DNA from: Roseibium sp. HPY-6
Lineage (GTDB): Bacteria > Pseudomonadota > Alphaproteobacteria > Rhizobiales > Stappiaceae
NCBI RefSeq assembly: GCF_040530035.1
Contig: NZ_JBEWCD010000002.1
Coordinates: 310,001 to 374,000, forward strand
Direction: 5' to 3'
Length of the DNA stretch: 64,000 nt
Positions 27,059-35,838 of the stretch are shown here, in pieces. The notes beneath the pieces were generated by a model. That model was not told the origin of the DNA. It made no database searches and saw nothing but the letters and a program-made list of their open reading frames with translations. Made by a program: the position numbers and the translations under genes. Within the stretch, counting starts at the first letter, position 1; the number at the start of each line of letters is the position of its first letter.

Positions 27059-27088
27059 AAGACGGAGCGAGCACGCTCGCCCCGTCTT
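27059..27088 (+). terminator. Intercistronic hairpin between binding protein and permease genes
   Basis: AAGACGG (27059-27065) and GCGAGC (27067-27072) pair with GCTCGC (27075-27080) and CCGTCTT (27082-27088), with a single A-C mismatch. No long T run follows, so it is more likely a stabilising or attenuating stem-loop than a full terminator. Confidence 0.6.
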
Positions 27089-27113
27089 AACGCTCGAATT
27101 TTGGAATGATTTT

Positions 27114-28115
27114 ATGGTTCAGAAAATAGATATGCGCAGCACATTGCTGTCGTTGACCATCTTGTTGGTCGGTGTCCTCATTTGGCACGCAGCAACGCAT
27201 GTCCCTGACACCGGCCCCACGGGCGTCGAGTTGTCACAAGCCGAGATGGACACCCTGCTCGGGAAAAACATGCTTCCCGAGGACATTGAGTATTATGCCG
27301 CGCAAGGCGTTGAATTTGCGCAACTGGAGCAAATTGCTTCCCTCAATCTTTCGCGCTCAATGATCGAAGCTGCCGGTGGCATCCAGGCGCTCGGTATCAG
27401 CGCCCCGGACGAAAACAGCGCGCCAGCACCTGGTTCGCTTTTTCCTTCACCTACCCAGATCGGCAAGGAATTGTGGGCAACCATAGCTGATCCCTTCTAC
27501 GTTGCAGGCACCAATGACATGGGTTTTGGCATACAGATGGGATACTCGTTGCTGCGGGTTCTGATTGGGTATTCGCTTTCGGCGGCTGTGGCGATTCCGC
27601 TGGGTTTTCTCATTGGCATGTCGCCAATGTTCTACAAGGCGCTTGATCCTTTCATTCAGGTCTTGAAACCCATATCGCCGTTAGCCTGGATGCCGATCGC
27701 TCTCTTCACCATCGGCGATAGCGAATTGTCTTCGATTTTCGTGATCTTCATTTGCTCGCTATGGCCAATGCTGACGAACACGGCCTTTGGCGTGGCCAAT
27801 GTCCGGTCGGACTGGGTCAATGTGGCGCGTACGCACGAGTTGAGCACCACGAAGACCGCACTCACAGTCATTTTGCCGGCAGCGGCACCAACCATCATCA
27901 CAGGAATGCGCATTTCCATCGGAATTGCATGGCTTGTGATCGTCGCCGCCGAGATGCTCGTTGGCGGTACTGGCATTGGGTACGTGGTGTGGAACGAATG
28001 GAATGGACTGCGTCTCGACCGGATGATTGTCGCAATTCTGCTGATCGGCGTGGTGGGCATGTTGCTCGATGCCGCCTTTGCGCGACTGCAACGTGCCGTC
28101 GCTTACGCTGAATAA
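27114..28115 (+). CDS. Permease of the cyanate/nitrate-type ABC importer
   Basis: A 333-residue inner membrane permease of the NrtB/SsuC type. One membrane segment (residues 9-27) is followed by a hydrophilic stretch of about 85 residues (to about residue 110) rich in acidic residues, then five further membrane segments containing the cytoplasmic EAA-type loop (WVNVARTHELSTTKTALTVILPAAAPTIITGMRISIGIAW). Typical family members are about 260-290 residues, so the periplasmic insert after the first helix is an addition. It lies between the binding protein and ATPase genes. Confidence 0.92.
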   Translation: MVQKIDMRSTLLSLTILLVGVLIWHAATHVPDTGPTGVELSQAEMDTLLGKNMLPEDIEYYAAQGVEFAQLEQIASLNLSRSMIEAAGGIQALGISAPDENSAPAPGSLFPSPTQIGKELWATIADPFYVAGTNDMGFGIQMGYSLLRVLIGYSLSAAVAIPLGFLIGMSPMFYKALDPFIQVLKPISPLAWMPIALFTIGDSELSSIFVIFICSLWPMLTNTAFGVANVRSDWVNVARTHELSTTKTALTVILPAAAPTIITGMRISIGIAWLVIVAAEMLVGGTGIGYVVWNEWNGLRLDRMIVAILLIGVVGMLLDAAFARLQRAVAYAE

Positions 28116-28126
28116 GGAGTGAATTG

Positions 28127-29044
28127 ATGACCAAGCCATTTCTTTCCGTTGAACTTCTCACACAGCAGTTTCCGGGCGGCGCAGGGGATACTCTAACTGT
28201 TTTTGAAAACGCCACTTTTGGTGTCGCGGAGGGCGAATTCGTCTGCATTCTTGGCCATTCCGGATGCGGCAAATCGACGATCATGAACGTACTTGCCGGT
28301 TTGGCTGAACCAACGAGCGGCACGGTTATTATGGACGGCGAGGAAATTTCTGGGCCGAGCCTTGATCGGGGCGTGGTGTTCCAGAACTACTCGCTGCTGC
28401 CGTGGCTGTCAGCTTTGAAAAACGTCATGTTTGGTGTCGCGGCGCGACATCCGGATTGGAGCAAGTCCGAGGTTCAGGCGCACTCCGAAAAGTACCTCGC
28501 CATGGTGGGGCTGGATGGTGACGCCATCCACCGGAAACCATCCCAACTGTCCGGAGGTATGCGCCAGCGCGTCTCTATTGCGAGGGCGTTCGCCAATCAC
28601 CCCAAACTGCTTCTTCTCGACGAACCTTTTGGCGCGCTTGACGCGCTGACGCGCGGAACAATCCAAGACGAACTTCTGAAAATCTGGAGCGGGACAAATC
28701 AAACCGTTTTCATGATCACACATGATATCGATGAAGCCATTCTGCTTGCGGACCGCATTTTGCTGATGACCAACGGACCGTTCGCACGCGTGGCGGAGGC
28801 GGTGGAGATCACCATTCCACGACCGCGCCGACGCGAAGAAATCATCGATCACCCGAACTACTACGCCATCCGCAATCATCTCGTGCACTTCCTCGGCTCA
28901 AGGTCCAAAGAACTGGCAGGACAGTCCAGCGGCAGCGGAGCCCACTCGCCGGAAACCATCCGTATTGATCGCACCGAGAAAGACACGCTCGAAGCCGATG
29001 ATGATCCAACTCATCAAGCGCATTTGCGCGCCGTGAATGAATAA
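28127..29044 (+). CDS. ATP-binding protein of the cyanate/nitrate-type ABC importer
   Basis: A 305-residue ABC ATPase of the nitrate/sulfonate/bicarbonate group. Walker A GHSGCGKST, Q-loop QNYSLLPWLS, signature LSGGMRQRVSIARAFANHPKLLLLDEPFGALD and the switch histidine in MITHDIDEA are present. A C-terminal tail of about 40 residues (SKELAGQSSGSGAHSPETI and beyond) extends past the usual end. The start is ATG 28127, seven bases after AAGGAG; a TTG three bases earlier is less likely. It lies 11 bases after the permease gene and 17 before cyanase. Confidence 0.94.
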   Translation: MTKPFLSVELLTQQFPGGAGDTLTVFENATFGVAEGEFVCILGHSGCGKSTIMNVLAGLAEPTSGTVIMDGEEISGPSLDRGVVFQNYSLLPWLSALKNVMFGVAARHPDWSKSEVQAHSEKYLAMVGLDGDAIHRKPSQLSGGMRQRVSIARAFANHPKLLLLDEPFGALDALTRGTIQDELLKIWSGTNQTVFMITHDIDEAILLADRILLMTNGPFARVAEAVEITIPRPRRREEIIDHPNYYAIRNHLVHFLGSRSKELAGQSSGSGAHSPETIRIDRTEKDTLEADDDPTHQAHLRAVNE

Positions 29045-29061
29045 AGAAACAGGAGTCAATC

Positions 29062-29526
29062 ATGACCATCGAAGTTCCGCAAATGCTCACCAAAGACGAC
29101 GTGGCCCAAATCATTTTGGCCGCAAAAAAGACGTCCAAAATGTCCTGGGAGGACATCGCGGACAAGATTTCGATGTCACCGGTCTGGACGCACTCAGCCT
29201 GCGTCGGCATGAATGCCATGCCCGAAGAGAAAGCCAAGGCACTTGTTCAGGTGCTCGGCTTGCCACAGGAAGTGATCGACGTTCTTGTCGAAAGCCCCAC
29301 GAAAGTTTGGGAGCAGGCGGTCCCGACTGACCCGTGCATCTATCGGCTTTATGAAATCGTTGGTGTCTACGGCCCGACCATCAAGGCGCTGATTCATGAA
29401 GAGTTCGGTGACGGCATCATGTCAGCTATTGATTTTGACATGAGCATCACGCGCGTCGCCAACCCCAAAGGCGACAGGGTGAAGGTTGAAATGTCCGGCA
29501 AGTTTCTTGGCTACAACAGCTGGTAG
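29062..29526 (+). CDS. cynS: Cyanate hydratase (cyanase)
   Basis: Cyanase converts cyanate and bicarbonate to ammonia and two CO2 (via carbamate), giving both detoxification and a nitrogen source. The 154-residue length is standard. The catalytic Arg, Glu and Ser of the C-terminal decamer domain are in place as R95 and E98 (CIYRLYEIVG) and S121 (GIMSAIDF), and the N-terminal helical domain resembles the usual helix-turn-helix-like fold. An AGGAG site precedes ATG 29062. It is the last gene of the importer operon. Confidence 0.98.
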   Translation: MTIEVPQMLTKDDVAQIILAAKKTSKMSWEDIADKISMSPVWTHSACVGMNAMPEEKAKALVQVLGLPQEVIDVLVESPTKVWEQAVPTDPCIYRLYEIVGVYGPTIKALIHEEFGDGIMSAIDFDMSITRVANPKGDRVKVEMSGKFLGYNSW

Positions 29527-29544
29527 ACGCCACTGGAATTGTTT

Positions 29545-29573
29545 GGCGAGCTGGAAGCGATGTTCGGCTCGCC
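29545..29573 (+). terminator. Possible hairpin after cynS
   Basis: GGCGAGC at 29545-29551 pairs with GCTCGCC at 29567-29573 over a 15-base loop. There is no T run, so termination here is uncertain and the following DUF1348 gene may be read from the same transcript. Confidence 0.4.
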
Positions 29574-29604
29574 GCCTCGTTCATGAGCAGATTGGATCAT
29601 CATC

Positions 29605-30069
29605 TTGATCAGACCCCCTGTGCCACCGTTTACATTCGAGGACTCCGTCAAAAAGGTTCGAATGGCGGAAAATGCCTGGAACCTGAAAGACCCAGCCAAG
29701 GTCGCGTTGGCCTACACACCAGATTCGAGATGGCGCAATCGCTCAGAGTTTGTACATGGTCGGGCAGAGATCGAGGCATTCCTGACGCGTAAATGGGCGA
29801 GGGAACACGACTATCGCCTGATCAAGGAAATCTGGGCCCATGCTGATGATAGGATTGCTGTGCGCTTCGTTTACGAATGCCACGATGCCGATGGCAACTG
29901 GTATCGATCCCACGGCAATGAAAATTGGCGTTTTGATGCTCAAGGTTTGATGGCGGAGCGTCATGCATCAATCAATGATGTTGCAATCCAAGAGAGTGAC
30001 AGGCTCTTTCGTTGGCCGAGTGGTATCCGCCCGGACAATCATCCCGGCCTGACTGAACTGGGTTTGTGA
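29605..30069 (+). CDS. DUF1348 / NTF2-like protein
   Basis: A 154-residue protein of the NTF2-like superfamily, DUF1348 group: [43 protein letters not shown] at the front, [13 protein letters not shown] in the middle and a [18 protein letters not shown] tail. These conserved stretches begin right at TTG 29605; an in-frame stop at 29584 excludes anything much longer. The family has a cup-shaped fold that may hold a small ligand; no reaction is established. It follows cynS by about 80 bases and could belong to the same transcript, but a role in cyanate use is not shown. Confidence 0.8.
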   Translation: MIRPPVPPFTFEDSVKKVRMAENAWNLKDPAKVALAYTPDSRWRNRSEFVHGRAEIEAFLTRKWAREHDYRLIKEIWAHADDRIAVRFVYECHDADGNWYRSHGNENWRFDAQGLMAERHASINDVAIQESDRLFRWPSGIRPDNHPGLTELGL

Positions 30070-30651
30070 GCCTCGTCAAGAATTGACCCGGCCCGAAGGT
30101 TTTCGAATTTTTGAACCGATTGTCGATCAAGCGCGCGCATTCCGAAAACCAGCCACGCAAATTGTATGTCCGCTTCTCGAAAAACCGGTATCGAAATAAA
30201 CAAACGACCGCTCGCGAGATGAACCGCAATTCGGTGACCATCCGCATTGAAGACGCGAAGCGCACGGCTACGGGGAAGGGATCACCGCGTTGAAGCCTGC
30301 GCCCGAAAGCGGACATTCGTTTGAGGCGCAGCAAATTCACAGGATGGGCGGGAAGCAGACCTTTGCCGCTTTCGAGGCGAGCGGCAGCTACGCGGGCGAA
30401 CTAAGCCGCCATATGGTTAAGTGGTCAGACTGACCGCTTGTCTGGTAGTTCCAATTTAGTCGGCCTCTTCTTAGAGGGTCGTTGTTACGCGGCGACAAGG
30501 CTTTTCTGTTGTGCAGGGAAGTGGGCACGCTGCATGATGCTATCTGAGACCGGTTGGCGGATCGGAAGAAGGCGCTTTGCCGAATCGCACCGCACTCCTA
30601 TAAGGGGTCTGTTCAACGGTCGATACTTTCGCCCCGGCTCACGGAGCCGAA
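30070..30651. other. Gene-free stretch holding repeat copy A
   Basis: No supportable gene in about 580 bases. It contains the two-module repeat copy A (30175-30352) and the upstream region of the POT-transporter gene. Short frames on both strands overlap each other and have no recognisable product. Confidence 0.6.
30175..30352. repeat. Degenerate dispersed repeat, type 1, copy A (both modules)
   Basis: Module 1 (30175-30275) aligns with 33824-33921 over about 100 bases at roughly 80-85% identity by eye, for example AAACGACCGCTCGCGAGATG against AAACGACCGCTCACGAGATG. Module 2 (30287-30352) aligns with copies C and D, for example GCGCCCGAAAGC. This is the most complete copy in the window. Confidence 0.65.
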
Positions 30652-32136
30652 ATGCGCACGCCGCCGAGTCCCGCAGCCATGACGCCGCAGCCCAAAGGCT
30701 TTTACCTTCTCTTCTTCGTTGAACTGTGTGAGCGCTACGGTTTTTATACGGCCGTATTTCTCCTTGTTCCCTATGCCAGCAGCAGGATTGGCTTATCCGA
30801 GGTCGAGGCATCGCTGCTTTATGGCACCTATACGGCGCTGATCTATTCGACGACTTTTGCTGGCGGCATCATCGCTGACCGGTTGCTCGGCTTCCGCGCG
30901 GCAACACTCATCGGTCTTGCCATCATGGCCAGCGGCAGCCTGCTTCTCGCCACCAGCGTGAAGGCGGCCGCCTTCGTCGGCTTGGCCGCACTGCTCGTCG
31001 GCAATGGCTATTACAAGCCCAGTGTCTCCAGCCTTTTGGGCCTGCTTTATGACAAGGACGATCCTCGACGCGACAGTGGCTATACGCTTTTGTACATGGG
31101 CATCAATATCGGTGCCGGCGCCGCGGCAATTGGCGCGGGGCTGCTGTCGCGCGATTTAGGCTACCACACGGCTTTCCTCGTCGCCGGGCTTGGTAAATTG
31201 CTCGCCTTCGCTGCGCTGCTGGTGGGCGGTCGCGTGTTTCACAGTGTCGGCGCTGCACCCGCTGACCGGCCGCTGATGCGGACAGACTTTGCCGGGCTCC
31301 CAAACCTTTTGTGGCTTGCGGTTGGCACAATCGCTCTGGTCATGCTCAGCAACTTTCTCCTGTTTCATACCTTTGCCACCGGCGAGATAATCGCTGTCGT
31401 CTGCGCTGCGGCTTTCGGCTATTTCCTTTTCACGGTTCTGCGCCTGGATGCAAAAAGCCGGCAGCGTGCGCTTGTCATGCTGATGCTCTTTTCCTTCGGC
31501 GTCATTTTCTGGGCGGTCTACAACCAGGATGCCGATACAATCCTGCTCTTCATAGCTCAGGTGGTTGATCGGACTGTCATGGGCTTCGAAATCCCGTCGA
31601 GTGCTTTTCTGTCGCTCAATTCGCTCGTCATCATCATCGGCGCACCGCTGATGTCGATCTTGTGGTTCCGGCTGGCGGCGCGCGACATATCACCGTCAGA
31701 CAGCATCAGGTTCGCCATCGGGCTTCTGCTGCTCGGTGCGGCCTATTGCGCGCTTGCGTTGGCGCCTCCAGGTGCCAGTGGGCTGGTATCACCCCTGTGG
31801 CTGATCGTTTTCTTTTTGCTGTTCAGTGTCGCGGAGCTTCTCGTTGAGCCGATCGGGCTCTCCATGGTAAGCCGCCTCGCGACCCGTGAGCTGATGGGCT
31901 TTGCCATGGGCATGTGGTTCATGGTTCACGCGCTTGGAAATTACGGCAGCGGCCTTCTTGCGAAGCTCGCGGCGGTGCCCGAGGGGACGGGCCCGGCTGG
32001 CGAAGTGGCGACAAGCCAGGCGGCGTTTCTCGACTACGGCCTGCTCGCCCTGGCCGCCGGTCTGTTGCTGATTGCACTGCTGCCGGTGATAGGCATATGG
32101 CGCAATGAAGCGGACGACGCCGAAGGGGACGCCTGA
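30652..32136 (+). CDS. POT/PTR-family proton-dependent transporter
   Basis: A 494-residue major facilitator of the proton-dependent oligopeptide transporter family. The diagnostic ExxER-type motif is seen as FFVELCERYGFY near residues 18-29, followed by GGIIADRLLGFRAA and the GNGYYKPSVSSLLG stretch of helix 4. About 14 hydrophobic segments fit the bacterial POT topology. The start is ATG 30652 with GGAG five bases upstream. The family takes up di- and tripeptides and related compounds; the precise substrate is open. It stands alone. Confidence 0.9.
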   Translation: MRTPPSPAAMTPQPKGFYLLFFVELCERYGFYTAVFLLVPYASSRIGLSEVEASLLYGTYTALIYSTTFAGGIIADRLLGFRAATLIGLAIMASGSLLLATSVKAAAFVGLAALLVGNGYYKPSVSSLLGLLYDKDDPRRDSGYTLLYMGINIGAGAAAIGAGLLSRDLGYHTAFLVAGLGKLLAFAALLVGGRVFHSVGAAPADRPLMRTDFAGLPNLLWLAVGTIALVMLSNFLLFHTFATGEIIAVVCAAAFGYFLFTVLRLDAKSRQRALVMLMLFSFGVIFWAVYNQDADTILLFIAQVVDRTVMGFEIPSSAFLSLNSLVIIIGAPLMSILWFRLAARDISPSDSIRFAIGLLLLGAAYCALALAPPGASGLVSPLWLIVFFLLFSVAELLVEPIGLSMVSRLATRELMGFAMGMWFMVHALGNYGSGLLAKLAAVPEGTGPAGEVATSQAAFLDYGLLALAAGLLLIALLPVIGIWRNEADDAEGDA

Positions 32137-32671
32137 CCTGCTCCTATCCAAAGGACATCGGTCGGTTGTGTCTGCCGCGAAATGTATTCGGAAAAATCAT
32201 GTCTACTTACCTGTCCGGCGGCTGACTGCCCAAACACCATGCCACTTGCTCTGTCTGGCAAAGGACTTCATGTACGGCTGAAAGTCTCTCATGCTTTTTG
32301 CCCGATCGAAACAGCCGAATGCGCCGCCATGTTTCATGCCTTCTTCCGCGTCAAAAGGCATTCCGTCCAGTATGCTAATGAACCGGCATCGAACGGGTTT
32401 GGCATCGGAAAGGCCCCGTTTTGTGGGCAGCCTCGAAAGCTCAGCGTCGGTCTTGGTTGGGCGAGCGCCGTTCATCCGTACCGTTCAAGCATCGCGACCT
32501 GGCTTTTTACGGGTTTGGTCCAAAGCTATCTCACAAGGTTAGAATGACGGGTGCGAGCCACGGTGACCCGCAAGCTGGCAATCAAGTCGTTGGCTGGAAG
32601 GGTCTTGTGGTCTGGGTGCACAACATGTTCTGATGCGCTGTTGCCTTGAAAGCGACGGAGGTCAAACGGGA
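32137..32671. other. Gene-free stretch between POT and racemase-like genes
   Basis: About 535 bases. Several overlapping short frames exist, but none has a ribosome site together with recognisable content. Nothing further is supported; the DNA may be decayed coding sequence or repeat. Confidence 0.5.
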
Positions 32672-33484
32672 ATGCGGAAGAGACAAGCACCGGCACTCGG
32701 TGTTCTGCGGCTCGATTACGACTACCCGCCGGCACTCGGGGATGTCGATGATCCGGATTCGTTCAACTACGACGTTCTGTACAAGGTTGTTCCGGGCCTG
32801 ACGTTTTCAATGTGCCAAAGCGGCGAACTGACGGAGGACGTCACCAACGCCGTTGTCGATTCCGTTCGCTTTCTGAACAGCTATCATGTGAATGCGATCA
32901 CGGGCGATTGCGGTTTCATGCTCAACATCCAGGACCTCGTGAAGGACCATTCCAACGTACCGGTTTTCATGTCCTGCCTCGTGCAGCTGCCGACGATCAT
33001 CAATACCATCAATTCAGAAGCTGAAATTGCGATCTTTACCGCCAACAGCAAAAGCCTGACGGAAATCGAAAACGAGCTGGACAGAATGTCGGGCCTGCAG
33101 GAACACAGCCATCGCCTCCAGATCGTTGGCTGTCAGGATGTTCCGGGTTTCGAAGCCGTCGCGACGGGACAGAAGGTTGACACCGAAAAGGTCGGCAAGG
33201 GTCTGATTGGCCTTACCAGTGCAGTACTGAGAAAAAAGCCGAAGATAGAGTGCCTGCTACTGGAATGCACGGAACTGCCGCCATATGCGAACCTGCTGCG
33301 GTCAGTGACCGGCTTGCCCGTCTACGACGCGATAACCAATTGCGATTTCTTCATGAATGGCTTCCGGGACAACAAGAACTTCGGCTTGCACGACTGGCAA
33401 GAGTCATGGAATGGCAATCACGAGCCGTATGAGTTTGGTGACAACCTTTCTGATTTCGAGAAAGCTAAACTCGATCGAAAATAA
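32672..33484 (+). CDS. Aspartate/glutamate racemase-superfamily protein
   Basis: A 270-residue protein of the Asp/Glu/hydantoin racemase superfamily. It opens with MRKRQAPALGVLRLDYDYPPALGDVDDPDSF, and the two candidate catalytic cysteines lie in ITGDCGFM and LLLECTELPPY, the positions of the two acid/base cysteines in the fold. The start is ATG 32672; the frame is open to 32633 but homology begins at 32672. The superfamily includes racemases and decarboxylase-like enzymes; the substrate is not evident and no catabolic genes adjoin. Confidence 0.85.
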   Translation: MRKRQAPALGVLRLDYDYPPALGDVDDPDSFNYDVLYKVVPGLTFSMCQSGELTEDVTNAVVDSVRFLNSYHVNAITGDCGFMLNIQDLVKDHSNVPVFMSCLVQLPTIINTINSEAEIAIFTANSKSLTEIENELDRMSGLQEHSHRLQIVGCQDVPGFEAVATGQKVDTEKVGKGLIGLTSAVLRKKPKIECLLLECTELPPYANLLRSVTGLPVYDAITNCDFFMNGFRDNKNFGLHDWQESWNGNHEPYEFGDNLSDFEKAKLDRK

Positions 33485-34181
33485 GTAAAAAGATAGTGCA
33501 TTCGAATGTTTGTATTTATCTGGAAAAGAATTTCAATTTTTCTATAAATAATGATCTCTTCTCAATATATCCCGTAAAATTACTATTAACGGATTGAATT
33601 TTCATTATTAGCCTTAGATCTTAACGTGGTGAATGCCGTGTTCGGGGCGCAAACTGAGCGTACGCCGATGAAAGGTTCAGCCGCAGTCTCGAGCTGTAAG
33701 CAACAGTGAGGTAGCTCTGGGTGAATGCCTGCTTCAATGACTTATCAGACTGAACCCGCAAGTCTCCTCCCAGCCCCAAAGCTGCCATTCGCCGGGCATA
33801 CATTTGTCCGTTCCGTCCGCATCTCGAAGACTGGTACCGAAACAAATAAACGACCGCTCACGAGATGAACCTGCAATTCGGTGATCGTCTGGATTGAAGA
33901 CGCGAAGCGTACAGCTGCGGGGCGTCGGATATGAGCCTGGAGTGAAAGATAGCGACCTTTGCATGAATGACTGCTTTGCGCCGCCAAATCGTACGTTTGA
34001 TGTTTCGCAATAATACCTTGGAAGCCGGTATTCGTTACTCTCATACATCAGAGTTACCGTTTGAGCTTGAGATAATTGTTTGGTCACGTTCGACAAAGCC
34101 GGTAACCCTCAGCGCAGTTAACCAGATGTCGGATCAAGTCTCGAATTCTACAAGTTACGAAAAGATTGCTCTTTGGAAATT
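33485..34181. other. AT-rich gene-free stretch holding repeat copy B
   Basis: About 700 bases without a supportable gene. 33485-33610 is strongly AT-rich, repeat copy B lies at 33824-33921, and the remainder shows only short overlapping frames. It forms the left border of the AT-richer three-gene patch. Confidence 0.6.
33824..33921. repeat. Degenerate dispersed repeat, type 1, copy B (module 1)
   Basis: Aligns with 30175-30275 in the same orientation over about 100 bases with scattered substitutions and one or two single-base gaps, including the shared TTGAAGACGCGAAGCG core. Confidence 0.65.
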
Positions 34182-34210
34182 AGACAAAAAGCGGCCCAAT
34201 TGGGCCGCTT
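34182..34210 (-). terminator. Terminator of the TLDc/CTERM gene
   Basis: A perfect 22-bp palindrome at 34189-34210 (GCGGCCC arm, AATT centre) is followed, reading leftward on the minus strand, by a T run. It lies 20 bases past the stop of the CTERM protein gene. Confidence 0.8.
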
Positions 34211-34230
34211 CCTTTGCGCATGTTAAAATG

Positions 34231-34956
34231 TCAGGCGCTTTTAGCTCGCTCAATTCTAGATCTCTTTCGGGCTAGAAAGCCAAATACGGCTAGCGCACCT
34301 CCCATGAGTGGTAGTGCTGCAGGTACTGGCACAGTTGCCATCGGCTCACCGATCGTGAAGACTTCGAGCCCGGTAATATTCCAACTCAGATAGCTACCTG
34401 TAAACGCGTTGCGATACGCCGTATTTCCGTATTGCGAACTATCACCATAGTTGAGTCCAATATTTGCATAGCCACCAGACAAGGTGGAGTTTATGAAAAG
34501 ATCGTGCCCACCGCCAAAAGTCGGCCCGTGGTTGCCGTTGTTGAAAGTAACGTGATCGTACCTGTTGTGATCATATTTTGTGGATGTAGTCAGGTTAAAC
34601 AAAAAAGCATTCGTGTTGCTGTCTCTCTTGTACCCGCTTGCCGAGTCCCAGCTGAAGGGATTGAACCCTCCGACAACATTTCCATTATCCAAAGAAATCA
34701 CTGAAAAAGTTGGCCCTTTTCCGTCGACACTTGCGTGAAAATCAACTGAATTATCTCCTTGATTTTTAGTAAAAATATTGGTCAGGCCAATAGATCCATA
34801 TTCTAACCAGGTTTCAAGTTGGGTCGCATATTGTTGAGTTAAGATACTTGAACCGCCGTTTATCGAGACCGCGTTAGCAGTTCCAGGCAACATGAAAAGT
34901 GCCGCCGCTATTATTACCGCAAATGAGCGAATAACTTCATTTCCATGTATTTTCAT
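34231..34956 (-). CDS. Secreted TLDc-like protein with VPLPA/PEP-CTERM sorting tail
   Basis: A 241-residue exported protein. A Sec signal peptide covers residues 1-29 (VIIAAALFMLPGTANA). The middle (about 60-195) resembles a TLDc domain: GPTFSVISLDNGNVVGGFNPFSW, then NAFLFNLTTSTKY, then GPTFGGGHDLFI. The C-terminus is a CTERM sorting signal: VPVPAALPLMGG, a hydrophobic helix and the basic tail ARKRSR, predicting processing by an exosortase and surface or exopolysaccharide association. ATG 34956 is set by GGAGGG nine bases upstream. Base composition is AT-richer than the surroundings. No exosortase is in this window. Confidence 0.8.
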   Translation of the reverse strand: MKIHGNEVIRSFAVIIAAALFMLPGTANAVSINGGSSILTQQYATQLETWLEYGSIGLTNIFTKNQGDNSVDFHASVDGKGPTFSVISLDNGNVVGGFNPFSWDSASGYKRDSNTNAFLFNLTTSTKYDHNRYDHVTFNNGNHGPTFGGGHDLFINSTLSGGYANIGLNYGDSSQYGNTAYRNAFTGSYLSWNITGLEVFTIGEPMATVPVPAALPLMGGALAVFGFLARKRSRIERAKSA

Positions 34957-35109
34957 GGCTATCTTGCCCTCCAAATAAATCAATGAGTTATCATCACCCC
35001 CGAATTACAGGTTTCGGGGATGATGAATCGCAAATGGAACTCGACGCAAAGCCAATGCGGCTAAACAAAGACGACGATCGTTCCAAGTGTGTTCAGATTG
35101 ACGCGCGTT

Positions 35110-35607
35110 CTAGTGTTTCGGGAAGATGTCGCCAGAGCCTGAATAGGATGTATTGAGACCATAGACTTGAAAGAACTCTTCAGCATCCAGTCTTGCCCAC
35201 GGACTGGCGACAACCAACATTTTGTCTTCATGCGTCAAGTTGCCCCAAAGGTCTTTTTTGGTCGTCTGTTGTATCGCTGTGCACTTGACGTTCAAACGTA
35301 CCTTTTGCTGCGGAAAGAGCTTATCGCCGGGTAGTTTGTACCACTCATCACCTCTTTCAGGATTGAGATCTACCTCTGCAAAATCTGTGTTGCTCAATTT
35401 TACCCACACGTCCTTAAATACGATCCTTGGCAAGTGTAAAATGTCTTGATGAAAATACGAATTGAAGACAGTCACTTCCGCCGTAAAGCGTTCATTTTCA
35501 TTAATTTTCGTCCCTTCGTCAGCTTTCACCGAAACAAATGAACGCAGTGACAATTGTAGGTCTTTGTACAAAAGAGCAGCAGCAGTATTGTTTTGATCAA
35601 CCATCAT
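35110..35607 (-). CDS. Protein of unknown function
   Basis: A 165-residue protein I do not recognise. The frame is open to 35724, but the start is placed at the tandem ATG 35607/35604 because AGGGA lies a few bases upstream and the part above it is basic and cysteine-rich without character. There is no signal peptide. Alternating hydrophobic residues (FTAEVTVFNSYFH; RIVFKDVWVKLSNTDFAEVD; KVRLNVKCTAIQQ) suggest a beta-sandwich. It lies in the AT-richer patch between the CTERM protein and a divergent LuxR regulator. Confidence 0.6.
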   Translation of the reverse strand: MMVDQNNTAAALLYKDLQLSLRSFVSVKADEGTKINENERFTAEVTVFNSYFHQDILHLPRIVFKDVWVKLSNTDFAEVDLNPERGDEWYKLPGDKLFPQQKVRLNVKCTAIQQTTKKDLWGNLTHEDKMLVVASPWARLDAEEFFQVYGLNTSYSGSGDIFPKH

Positions 35608-35838
35608 GGAATCCCTTAAATTGCAAATGAGTAAACTTGCAAGCGTAGTATGCTTAGCAGTTGAATCTATACGTGCGATCGCGGCATGATTGCGCCTAGC
35701 AATTGCTAGGGGACAATGCTTCAAGTCTCAGACCATCAACTGGATCTGTCGCCAGCAGCGGCCATCTGAATTCATAGAATTTGGAGCCGGCAAACAACTC
35801 TCACGACTAAGGTAAGAATGTAGAATAGGGTTTTGTGA

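Noticed and set aside
32290-32500. Possible further copy of the dispersed repeat
   Set aside because: Only short stretches such as TTTCGAGGC match the other copies; the similarity is too weak to call by eye.
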